The notes under the pieces were generated by a model. The model had not been told where the DNA came from. It searched no databases and saw nothing but the letters and a program-made list of their open reading frames with translations. Made by a program: the position numbers and the translations under genes. Of a stretch of DNA of 5,678 nucleotides, positions 1 through 5,678 are shown piece after piece (position 1 is the first letter of the stretch; every line of letters starts with the position of its first letter). Origin of the DNA: Eggerthella sp. CAG:368 (GTDB lineage Bacteria; Actinomycetota; Coriobacteriia; Coriobacteriales; Eggerthellaceae). The stretch covers positions 7,912-13,589 of the forward strand of contig FR895478.1 of the NCBI GenBank assembly GCA_000434775.1, in the 5' to 3' direction.

Positions 1-7
1 CCTTCTT
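1..7 (-). promoter_or_regulatory. Shine-Dalgarno-like AAGAAGG at window edge
   Basis: The minus-strand sequence after the pilZ stop ends in AAAAAGAAGG at the window edge. AAGAAGG resembles a ribosome binding site, so another minus-strand gene may begin within about ten bases outside the window and be co-transcribed with pilZ. No terminator is visible in the 30 bases after pilZ, which fits. The start codon itself cannot be seen, so this is only a hint. Confidence 0.25.
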
Positions 8-30
8 TTTACTAAACAATGCCATAGGCC

Positions 31-696
31 CTAGATCTTATACTTAGCACGCACGTGTTCCATGTATTCCTTCATGGCTTCACGCTCAAGCTCGTCGGAA
101 TAGCGGAACTGCACACCGCAGACGTTGCGATACAAGCTACCCTTAGGCGCCTGGCGCATCCAGCACACAATACCTAACTGAACAGGTAATTCACAGCGCT
201 CGCCGTCTACGCGCACCACCGGCATTTGCACTTGTAGAGCTTCACCCACGTCAGGGTAGTCGTTCAGATACATTGCCAGACCACCGGCGGAAACGTCGAT
301 GGTCATGGCTTCTTTCCACTCATCTTCGGAAGCCTCGTCGCGCAAGTAGCGCAGACGCATGGAAACCTTAAAGCGCTCGTCACGGCGCTTGAAGAACGTG
401 CGGTGCTCGGCAACCTGACGCATTTTCCAATACGTGCGGATGCCCGCCTTTTCAACCGATTCGGGATAGCCAGCCAACATGAAGGTGTTTTCGCCTAAGG
501 TGTACTGCAGAAGGAACTTCTGATTTTCATCCAAGATAAGAGGTTTACCTGCAAGCATAGGAGCGCTGATGAGAAAATAGGCTTCGTCGATGACACCCTT
601 GAAGGTAGCCATCATATTAAACTCGGTTTTTTGCCCAACGGCCGTATCGAAAGCGACTTTCAACTTTGTTCCAGGCTTTATCTGCAACTCAGCCAT
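31..696 (-). CDS. YcgR-like PilZ-domain c-di-GMP receptor
   Basis: Encodes a 221-residue soluble protein expected to bind the second messenger cyclic di-GMP and pass the signal to a partner, as YcgR does at the flagellar motor. Residues about 6-95 form a beta-rich region like the YcgR N-terminal (PilZN) domain. Residues about 102-215 form the PilZ domain. Both ligand motifs are intact: RxxxR as R104-R108 (within KRRDER) and DxSxxG as D134, S136, G139 (DVSAGG). No signal peptide or membrane segment is visible. The ATG at 694-696 is chosen because GGAAGGAAGG lies four bases upstream; a longer frame to a TTG at 744 has no ribosome binding site and would begin almost at the predicted transcription start. 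The stop is TAG. The gene follows parC in the same direction but has its own promoter. The family is clear; the output (motility, adhesion, polysaccharide or other) cannot be told from this window, which holds no flagellar or cyclase gene. Confidence 0.9.
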   Translation of the reverse strand: MAELQIKPGTKLKVAFDTAVGQKTEFNMMATFKGVIDEAYFLISAPMLAGKPLILDENQKFLLQYTLGENTFMLAGYPESVEKAGIRTYWKMRQVAEHRTFFKRRDERFKVSMRLRYLRDEASEDEWKEAMTIDVSAGGLAMYLNDYPDVGEALQVQMPVVRVDGERCELPVQLGIVCWMRQAPKGSLYRNVCGVQFRYSDELEREAMKEYMEHVRAKYKI

Positions 697-700
697 TGAG

Positions 701-710
701 CCTTCCTTCC
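701..710 (-). promoter_or_regulatory. Ribosome binding site of the PilZ gene
   Basis: The minus strand reads GGAAGGAAGG, then CTCA, then ATG. This strong purine-rich Shine-Dalgarno sequence decides the start at 696 and rules against the in-frame TTG at 744. Confidence 0.8.
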
Positions 711-752
711 GATTCCGCGCATACGCTATCCCACAATGCAACAATCCTGCTC

Positions 753-781
753 ATTATAGCGTGAACCAAATACCCGGACAA
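753..781 (-). promoter_or_regulatory. Sigma70-type promoter for the PilZ gene
   Basis: On the minus strand a perfect -10 box TATAAT (753-758) is preceded, after exactly 17 bases, by TTGTCC (776-781), which matches four of six bases of TTGACA. Transcription would start near 746, giving a leader of about 50 bases before the ATG. The -35 hexamer is made of the last bases of the 3' arm of the parC terminator-like hairpin, so the two signals overlap. A 7-base inverted repeat (ACGCTAT at 723-729, ATAGCGT at 756-762) partly covers the -10 box and might be an operator or a leader stem. Confidence 0.6.
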
Positions 782-806
782 CGCAGCCGGAGGGTATTGT
801 CCGGGT
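772..806 (-). terminator. Terminator-like hairpin after parC
   Basis: Six bases past the parC TAG, the minus strand folds into a perfect 10-bp stem: ACCCGGACAA (806-797) pairs with TTGTCCGGGT (781-772) around a 15-base loop. Position right after the operon supports a terminator. Against it, the following sequence is ATTTGGTTC, a poor U tract, and the loop is long. Termination may be partial, allowing some read-through into the PilZ gene. There is no T tract on the plus-strand side either. Confidence 0.5.
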
Positions 807-812
807 CCGAAG

Positions 813-3053
813 CTAGTCGAACAGACTCTTCATGTCAGCTTCTTTCATAGGCGCACCCGAAGAAGGCAAGCTTTCTGCACAGAACTTTTTGATGGAAGAT
901 TTACCACCAAGAAAATCTTCCGCCTTGCCCACTGCGGTAACCGTACGGCTTCCCTTTACCGTGAACGCCTGAACACCCTGAGTGCTGGTAGTGGTTTTAG
1001 TTTTTAGAAGTGAGGTATTAAAATTCATCAGGCGATAATCGCTTGAAACCAACGCCAAATCGCGCTCTTCCTTCAACACAGCCGCATAAAGCAACTTACT
1101 TCCACCATAAATCGCATTCTTCAAACGCTTACGATTAGTTTTTGTGGCATACCCCGCCAAAGCAACGCGCGCAACGCGACCATTTTCAAACACAAACAGC
1201 ACGTCGGCTTTATAATCCTCAGGATCAATTACCCACGTTACGCTTTCGTCTGGGTCCATCTCTAAATCGGTTGACAAATACGAACCAAGCTGAGCCGACT
1301 TCGTATCCTCAAACGAAGCGATCTTGCATTTGTATACCTGACTGCGATCAGTAAACACCAACAGCTCATGGGTATTAGAAGAAGGAAATTCTATGAAAGG
1401 TCCATCGCCATCTTTATACTTCAGCGAGCTTGCCTTCTTTAACACACGATCGGTCATTTTCTTCAAATAGCCCTCGCGAGAAAGCATCATGGTTACCGGA
1501 TATTCCTCAACCTCAGGCTCCAAGCTTACTTCGACAACCTCAGACGGATCGATTTTTCCCGTTCTGCGCGGCATCACATGTTTTTTATTCACCGCCGCAA
1601 GTTCATCGCTAATAACCTTCTTAATCTTGCTCTCACTAGCAAGCGTATCGTTAAGTTCTGCAATATCAGCTTCAAGCCGCTCGATATCTTTCGTGCGATT
1701 CAAGATATATTCTTCGTTGATGTTGCGAAGCTTTAGTTCCGCAACAAATTCCGCTTGGACCTCATCGATACCAAAGCCCTTCATCAAGTTGGGAACAACT
1801 TCACTTTCCAGCTTCGTGTTACGAATAATGGCAATCGCCTTATCAATATCAAGCAGAATTGCCTCAAGGCCATGCAGAAGATGCAGGCGTTCGGTTTTCT
1901 TGTTCAGATCGAAATTCATGCGGCGTCGTGTTGATTCGATGCGCCACGCTACCCACTCATGTAAGATTTGACGCACGCCCATAACCCGCGGATAGCCATC
2001 TACCAGCACATTGAAGTTACACGAAAAAGAGTCTTGCAGCGTGGTAGAACGGAACAGCTTCGCCATAAGCTGCTCAGGGTCTACTCCCCTTTTCAAGTCG
2101 ATAGCAATGCGCAAACCAGAAAGATCGGTTTCGTCACGAATGTCGGTGATTTCGCGCACCTTACCCTCTTTAGAAAGCTTGATAATGCGCTCAATAATGA
2201 CATCGGTTTTTGTGGTATAAGGTATTTCATATACCTCAATAATACGCTCTTTAGGCAAATAGCGCCAACGGGAGCGAATCTGAAAACTGCCGAGCCCTGT
2301 CTCGAAAATACGCTCCATTTCTTCTCGACGATAAATTATCTCGCCACCCGTCGAGAAGTCAGGCATGGGCATATATTCAAGCAAATCACATTCAGGATCT
2401 TCAAGAAAATGAATAGTAGCCGTACAAACTTCATTAAGGTTAAAGCCACAAATATCCGAAGCCATAGCAACACCAATACCCTTGTTTGAAGACACAAGAA
2501 TATTAGGAAACGTAGTAGGCAAAAGACGAGGCTCTTTCATAGCGCCGTCGTAGCTATCAACAAAATCAACCGGATCTTTGTCAATGTCCTTAAAAATCTC
2601 AGCGCAAATGGGAGCCAATTTCGCCTCGGTGTAACGAGAAGCGGCATAGCTTAAGTCGCCCGAATAATACTTACCAAAGTTGCCCTTCGATTCAACAAAA
2701 GGCGCCAGAAGCGCTTCGTTTCCCGTGGCTAAGCGCACCATAGTTTCATAAATGGCGCTATCGCCATGAGGGTTCAGTTTCATGGTTTGACCGACAATGT
2801 TTGCACTTTTCTGACGATCACCTTTCAGCAAGCCCATCTTATACATAGTGAAGAGCAGCTTGCGATGCGAAGGTTTAAAGCCGTCAATTTCAGGGAACGC
2901 ACGCGAAACGTTCGTACTCATGGCATAAGGCATGTAGTTTGACTCGAGTGTTTGCGTGATGGGCTGCTGCGTAACTTCAGAGTGCAGACCAATAACGTTC
3001 GGATTGTTTACCTGCTTTTTCTTAGACTCTGTTTTAGGTTTCCTTTTTGCCAC
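813..3053 (-). CDS. parC: Type IIA DNA topoisomerase subunit A (ParC/GyrA family)
   Basis: A 746-residue DNA breakage-reunion subunit that, with the ParE-like subunit encoded upstream, passes one DNA duplex through another. Visible in order: a basic N-terminal tail (residues 2-13); the winged-helix and tower region (about 30-490) with DGFKPSHRK (58-65), KSANIVG (82-88), PHGDSAIYE (95-103), GNFG (124-127) and RYTE with catalytic Tyr141; GIGVAMAS, whose Ile193 matches the DNA-intercalating isoleucine; a coiled coil (about 375-495) closing with PRRTGKI; then a short beta-pinwheel (about 516-715) with roughly four recognisable blades. The quinolone positions are wild-type-like (Ser99, Glu103). 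No GyrA box (QRRGGKG-like) is seen, which favours a relaxing or decatenating enzyme over gyrase. The first His of the usual HPHGD is Asn94, while the catalytic-type His96 is kept. The start is GTG with GAGGG just upstream; the stop is TAG. Subfamily naming (parC versus gyrA-like) is an inference. Confidence 0.93.
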   Translation of the reverse strand: MAKRKPKTESKKKQVNNPNVIGLHSEVTQQPITQTLESNYMPYAMSTNVSRAFPEIDGFKPSHRKLLFTMYKMGLLKGDRQKSANIVGQTMKLNPHGDSAIYETMVRLATGNEALLAPFVESKGNFGKYYSGDLSYAASRYTEAKLAPICAEIFKDIDKDPVDFVDSYDGAMKEPRLLPTTFPNILVSSNKGIGVAMASDICGFNLNEVCTATIHFLEDPECDLLEYMPMPDFSTGGEIIYRREEMERIFETGLGSFQIRSRWRYLPKERIIEVYEIPYTTKTDVIIERIIKLSKEGKVREITDIRDETDLSGLRIAIDLKRGVDPEQLMAKLFRSTTLQDSFSCNFNVLVDGYPRVMGVRQILHEWVAWRIESTRRRMNFDLNKKTERLHLLHGLEAILLDIDKAIAIIRNTKLESEVVPNLMKGFGIDEVQAEFVAELKLRNINEEYILNRTKDIERLEADIAELNDTLASESKIKKVISDELAAVNKKHVMPRRTGKIDPSEVVEVSLEPEVEEYPVTMMLSREGYLKKMTDRVLKKASSLKYKDGDGPFIEFPSSNTHELLVFTDRSQVYKCKIASFEDTKSAQLGSYLSTDLEMDPDESVTWVIDPEDYKADVLFVFENGRVARVALAGYATKTNRKRLKNAIYGGSKLLYAAVLKEERDLALVSSDYRLMNFNTSLLKTKTTTSTQGVQAFTVKGSRTVTAVGKAEDFLGGKSSIKKFCAESLPSSGAPMKEADMKSLFD

Positions 3054-3057
3054 GATT

Positions 3058-3063
3058 CCCTCT
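3058..3063 (-). promoter_or_regulatory. Ribosome binding site deciding the parC GTG start
   Basis: The minus strand reads AGAGGG, then AATC, then GTG. This supports the GTG at 3051-3053 as the parC start, 91 bases after the end of parE. The gap has no convincing promoter or terminator, which fits co-transcription with parE. Confidence 0.7.
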
Positions 3064-3144
3064 TGAAACTTTTATTGACTCGATTCGCCCAACCGTATGA
3101 AAGCTAGGCGTTTGCTTTTCAAAAATGAACTCTTGATTAACGAA

Positions 3145-5142
3145 CTACTGCAAATCAAGCTGGTCTAGGTACTCCTTGCCATGTTCGGCGATATGACGCT
3201 TGCGCCCTTCATCATCGTTGCCGAGCAGCAAGTTGAACATGGCCTCCATCCTTGACACCTCTTCAGGCTCCACCTTGATCAGCCTGCGCGTTTCGGGGTT
3301 CATGGTGGTAAGCCACATCATATCAGGGTCGTTTTCGCCCAAACCTTTTGAACGGTTGATGGAACACTTCTGATCACCGATTTCTTTCAGTATTCCGTTC
3401 TTCTCGAGTTCAGTATAGGCAAAATACGTTTTTTCCTTACAGTTGATCTCATACAACGGAGATTCTGCAATATAGACATACCCTTTTTCGATAAGCGTTG
3501 GTACAAGGCGATAAAGCATAGTAAGAATAAGAGTGCGAATGTGATATCCGTCAACATCGGCATCAGTACAAATAATAACCTTGCTCCAGTTCAGGTTATC
3601 CAAATCGAAGGTACCAAGGTTTTTCATGCGTTTGTCTTTAACCTCAACGCCACAACCCAAAACACGCAACAAGTCCATAATGATGTCTGACTTAAAAATG
3701 CGTGGATAGTCTTCTTTAAGACAGTTAAGAATTTTTCCGCGAACTGGCATAACACCTTGAAACTCTGCATCACGAGAAGTGCGAATGGCACCCGCTGCCG
3801 AATCACCCTCAACAATATAGACTTCACGGCGATCTTTATCCTTCGAACGGCAGTCGATAAACTTCTGCACGCGGTTAGCCATGTCGGTTTTTTGCTGCAA
3901 GTTAGTTTTAATGCTTTGACGCGTTTTCTCTGCATTTTCACGCGAGCGCTTATTAATAAGCACCTGCTCCATGATTTTGCTGGCAGCCTCTTTGTTCTCA
4001 ATTAAATAGGTTGAGAAGCGTTCCTTAAAAAACGCCGTCATAGCCTGCTGAATAAAACGATTGTTGATGGCTTTTTTTGTTTGGTTTTCGTAGGACGTTT
4101 GCGTGGAAAAGCAATTAGTTACTAACACCAAGCAGTCCTGCACGTCTTGCCATTTAATGGAACTCTCATTTTTGTTGTATTTCCCTTGCGCCTTGATGTA
4201 AGCGTCAAGAGTACTCGTTAGTGCGCTACGCGCGGCCTTCTCTGGTGAGCCACCGTTTTCCAGCCACGACGAATTATGGTAGTACTCCTGCATCTGGAAG
4301 ATACGCGAGAAACACAAACAAGCCGTAATTTTCATGTTGTAATCAGGCAAATCTTCACGATCGCGTCCACGACGGTCGGCTTGAATGAAGAAGGGCTCAG
4401 TCAGATAGTCGGTACCTACTTTTTCCAAGACATAATCTTCGATGCCCTTGGGATAACAAAAATCTTCCTCACTAAAGCCATCCTCGCCTTCAATGCGCAA
4501 ACGGAACGTAACATTGGCATTCACCACCGCTTGACGACGCATGGTTTCGCGATACCATTCATGCGGAATGTCGATTGAGGTAAACACCTCTAGGTCGGGA
4601 CGCCATTTAATGGTTGTACCTGTGCGATTAGGCTCATCAGAGGGTTCGATTTGTAAAGCCTTCTTTTTTGCTCCTACAACCTTGCCTTTCTTGAAATGCA
4701 ACTGGTATTTGTTGCCATCACGCCAAACGGCAACATCCATGTATTCGGAAGCGTACTGCGTAGCACATGAACCAAGACCGTTGGTACCTAAAGAAAAGTC
4801 GTAATCTCCACCTTCGTTGTTGCTGTACTTACCTCCGGCATACAACTCACAAAATACAAGCTCCCAATTGAAGCGTTTTTCCGTGGGATTCCAATCGAGC
4901 GGACAGCCACGACCATTGTCTTCCACCTGAATAGAGCCATCAGCAAACGCAGTTAGCGTAATGAGATTGCCATACCCTTGGCGCGCTTCATCAACGGCAT
5001 TCGACAGAATTTCAAAAGCAGCATGCGCACAACCATCTAAGCCATCAGAGCCAAAGATAACAGCAGGGCGCAAACGAACGCGCTCTTCATCTTTCAATTG
5101 ACGAATACTGTCATTACCATATTTTGCCGTGCTTTTTACCAT
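3145..5142 (-). CDS. parE: Type IIA DNA topoisomerase subunit B (ParE/GyrB family)
   Basis: A 665-residue ATPase subunit that drives strand passage with the ParC-like subunit encoded 91 bases downstream. The GHKL ATPase domain (about 25-190) shows Glu44, Asn48 and Asp51 in FEILSNAVDEA, EDNGRGCP (Asp75, Gly77, Gly79), the lid YAGGKY (101-106), the glycine loop GTNGLG (119-124) and RTGTT (173-177). The transducer domain (about 215-410) carries the catalytic-type lysine in NQTKK (Gln354, Lys356). The TOPRIM domain (about 438-555) has EGDSAAG (Glu445) and DADVD (Asp527, Asp529, Asp531) for the metal ions, plus PVRGK (466-470). The GyrB C-terminal segment has RSKGLGEND (597-605). Length is normal for Gram-positive members. 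Odd points: RPAVIFG replaces RPGMYIG, and Asn121 replaces the histidine usual in GLHGVG. The ATG at 5140-5142 fits the family N terminus; its ribosome site, GAAAGAG, is weak. The stop is TAG. Arg141 probably matches the novobiocin-contacting arginine of GyrB. Confidence 0.94.
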   Translation of the reverse strand: MVKSTAKYGNDSIRQLKDEERVRLRPAVIFGSDGLDGCAHAAFEILSNAVDEARQGYGNLITLTAFADGSIQVEDNGRGCPLDWNPTEKRFNWELVFCELYAGGKYSNNEGGDYDFSLGTNGLGSCATQYASEYMDVAVWRDGNKYQLHFKKGKVVGAKKKALQIEPSDEPNRTGTTIKWRPDLEVFTSIDIPHEWYRETMRRQAVVNANVTFRLRIEGEDGFSEEDFCYPKGIEDYVLEKVGTDYLTEPFFIQADRRGRDREDLPDYNMKITACLCFSRIFQMQEYYHNSSWLENGGSPEKAARSALTSTLDAYIKAQGKYNKNESSIKWQDVQDCLVLVTNCFSTQTSYENQTKKAINNRFIQQAMTAFFKERFSTYLIENKEAASKIMEQVLINKRSRENAEKTRQSIKTNLQQKTDMANRVQKFIDCRSKDKDRREVYIVEGDSAAGAIRTSRDAEFQGVMPVRGKILNCLKEDYPRIFKSDIIMDLLRVLGCGVEVKDKRMKNLGTFDLDNLNWSKVIICTDADVDGYHIRTLILTMLYRLVPTLIEKGYVYIAESPLYEINCKEKTYFAYTELEKNGILKEIGDQKCSINRSKGLGENDPDMMWLTTMNPETRRLIKVEPEEVSRMEAMFNLLLGNDDEGRKRHIAEHGKEYLDQLDLQ

Positions 5143-5169
5143 TCTTGCTCTTTCAGTTTTCCTATCCTG

Positions 5170-5318
5170 TAGCCATACCGCTTCAAGCTATATCGATTCC
5201 GGCGACCTATTGTGCTGCCTCAAACTATGCCGAATCTAGCTATGCCGCTTCAAAAAGCCGTTTTCGCTTTCACCCGATTACCACTGCTCAGATGAGTCAG
5301 CTTTAGCAAGCCGCTCAA
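5170..5318 (-). repeat. Three degenerate repeats at 67-bp spacing upstream of parE
   Basis: On the minus strand TTGAAGCGGTATGGCTA (5170-5186) and TTGAAGCGGCATAGCTA (5237-5253) match at 15 of 17 bases. A weaker copy, TTGAGCGGCTTGCTA (5304-5318), needs two one-base gaps. The right-hand ends of the copies (5170, 5237, 5304 on the plus strand) are exactly 67 bases apart. The sequence between the copies shows little similarity. The short core CGGCATAG occurs once more at 5225-5232. The period is not a multiple of three, so this is not a protein repeat. They could be regulator sites or remnants of an old tandem duplication. Confidence 0.5.
5224..5253 (-). promoter_or_regulatory. Weak candidate promoter of the parE-parC operon
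   Basis: The minus strand has TTGAAG (5248-5253), 18 bases, then CATAGT (5224-5229). Each hexamer matches four of six consensus bases. The start would lie near 5217, leaving a leader of about 75 bases. It overlaps the middle repeat copy, which supplies the -35 hexamer. No better promoter was found in the region, but the match is weak. Confidence 0.25.
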
Positions 5319-5401
5319 AAGAAAGTGACGGCTGAAATGTTCGGTCTAGAAACTTATCACAAAACAGGGACTAACATAACCACTATCGCGCCAAATTCCA
5401 T

Positions 5402-5415
5402 CGAACAAGCGTTCG
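5402..5415 (+). promoter_or_regulatory. Candidate LexA (SOS) box
   Basis: The plus strand reads CGAACAAGCGTTCG, a perfect match to the Gram-positive LexA consensus CGAACRNRYGTTYG. It is also close to the actinobacterial form TCGAAC-N4-GTTCGA, missing only the last base. It sits 259 bases before the parE start codon and 66 bases past the thiE stop. The palindrome extends to 10-base arms (5397-5406 and 5411-5420) with one T:G mismatch. parEC is, to my knowledge, LexA-linked in Bacillus subtilis, which makes a role here plausible. The long distance to parE and the lack of a strong adjacent promoter are the weak points. Confidence 0.5.
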
Positions 5416-5481
5416 GTGGATAGTTGAAATACCATCCAGCTCATCGCGTGCCCCTGCAACAAATACATCGTAGGTTGCAAG

Positions 5482-5678
5482 TTATCCCAACTCATCCACC
5501 AGCTGCTGAGGATTTTCACACATCATAAACTCGCTCATGCTGCAACCCCCAGCGGCTCCTACACTCCTCACGTAAGGCATATTTTTTTTACTGATGCCAC
5601 CAATGGCGTATACCGGCAGGTTCACACTCTGGCAAACCAGCTGTAGAAACTCCAAACCTCGAGGTTCCAATCCCCTTT
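5482..5678 (-). CDS. thiE: Thiamine phosphate synthase / TenI-like protein, C-terminal part
   Basis: About the last 65 residues of a TIM-barrel protein whose beginning lies outside the window; the frame is open through the edge. ThiE joins the thiazole and pyrimidine phosphates to make thiamine phosphate in the cytosol. The segment shows the family pattern: RGLEFLQ, then LPVYAIGGISKKN, whose double glycine helps bind the phosphate, then VGAAGGCSMSEFM followed by NPQQLVDEL. The usual motif is GADGVAVVSA, so the Ser of SMSE likely replaces that of VVS. The stop is TAA. The TenI branch (thiazole tautomerase or regulators) has the same C-terminal pattern and cannot be excluded without the N-terminal half. 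It runs in the same direction as parE but is 339 bases away, so a shared operon is unlikely. Gene symbol is tentative. Confidence 0.75.
   Translation of the reverse strand, partial: RGLEPRGLEFLQLVCQSVNLPVYAIGGISKKNMPYVRSVGAAGGCSMSEFMMCENPQQLVDELG

Larger units (their letters stand above)
5143..5481. other. 339-base intergenic region upstream of parE
   Basis: No recognised gene lies between the thiE stop and the parE start. Contents: a LexA-type box (5402-5415), three spaced repeats (5170-5318), a weak parE promoter, and small stem-loops such as AGCCG/CGGCT (5309-5313 with 5329-5333) and TGCAAC/GTTGCA (5455-5460 with 5474-5479). Two unrecognised short frames overlap here. On the plus strand, an open frame runs to a TAG at 5421-5423 but has an in-frame TAG at 5304-5306. 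On the minus strand, a 32-codon frame (5346-5444) starts with an ATG preceded by AGGGG at six bases. Neither resembles a family I know. No classic terminator for thiE is visible. Confidence 0.6.

Noticed and set aside
697..744. Longer PilZ protein starting at the TTG at 744.
   Set aside because: No ribosome site precedes it, it would start at about the predicted transcription start, and the ATG at 696 has a strong ribosome site.
590..850. Plus-strand frame of 86 codons.
   Set aside because: It crosses the pilZ start, the pilZ promoter and the parC end, has no ribosome site and resembles no protein family.
1489..2489. Plus-strand open frames of 160 and 173 codons (1489-1971 and 1968-2489).
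   Set aside because: They lie wholly opposite parC, whose motifs are continuous there. Their translations are serine-rich or low in recognisable pattern, as expected of antisense shadows.
3098..3121. Small stem-loop in the parE-parC gap (TGAAAGC with GCTTTTCA).
   Set aside because: Only seven pairs with a bulge and no T tract; too weak to call a terminator or processing site.
3145..5142. Naming the pair gyrB/gyrA.
   Set aside because: No GyrA box is seen in the A subunit and its C-terminal domain is short, so ParE/ParC-type is preferred, though activity cannot be proven from sequence.
5304..5306. In-frame TAG read as pyrrolysine.
   Set aside because: TAG is the normal stop of pilZ, parC and parE here, and no pyrrolysine genes or methylamine methyltransferase motifs are visible.
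5397..5420. 10-bp hairpin read as the thiE terminator.
   Set aside because: On the minus strand the stem has a C:A mismatch and is followed by ATTTGGCGCG, without a U tract. Its centre is a perfect LexA-type palindrome, which explains the symmetry better.

Overview
The window is a bacterial chromosomal segment with about half G+C. All four recognisable genes lie on the minus strand, so transcription runs from high to low coordinates. In that order they are: the C-terminal end of a ThiE/TenI-type thiamine phosphate synthase (5482-5678, cut by the window edge), a type IIA topoisomerase ATPase/TOPRIM subunit (ParE/GyrB family, 3145-5142), its DNA-cleaving partner (ParC/GyrA family, 813-3053), and a cytosolic c-di-GMP receptor with a YcgR-like N-terminal domain and a PilZ domain (31-696).

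The organism is probably a Gram-positive anaerobe. The topoisomerase pair is not the standard gyrase. Subunit A has no recognisable GyrA box, only a short C-terminal beta-pinwheel, and LNPHGD in place of the usual HPHGD. Subunit B has RPAVIFG where RPGMYIG is usual. I associate such divergent second topoisomerases with Clostridia and Coriobacteriia. Arginine codons are mostly CGC/CGT and G+C is balanced, so I lean to Coriobacteriia (Eggerthellales-like), but genus cannot be read from this window.

The two topoisomerase genes are 97 nt apart start codon to stop codon region (91 nt of untranslated sequence) and are probably one parE-parC operon making a heterotetrameric A2B2 enzyme. The operon ends at a hairpin just after the parC stop codon. 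A sigma70-type promoter with a perfect TATAAT uses the 3' arm of that same hairpin as its -35 region and drives pilZ separately. The PilZ gene is therefore a neighbour of the topoisomerase operon and not necessarily part of it.

The least explained part is the 339-base stretch 5143-5481 between thiE and parE. It contains a perfect match to the Gram-positive LexA (SOS) box at 5402-5415, three related 15-17 base repeats spaced exactly 67 bp apart, a weak candidate parE promoter, and two overlapping, unrecognised short reading frames, one per strand. The SOS box suggests DNA-damage control of this topoisomerase operon, a testable inference. No RNA genes, insertion sequences or CRISPR arrays were seen.
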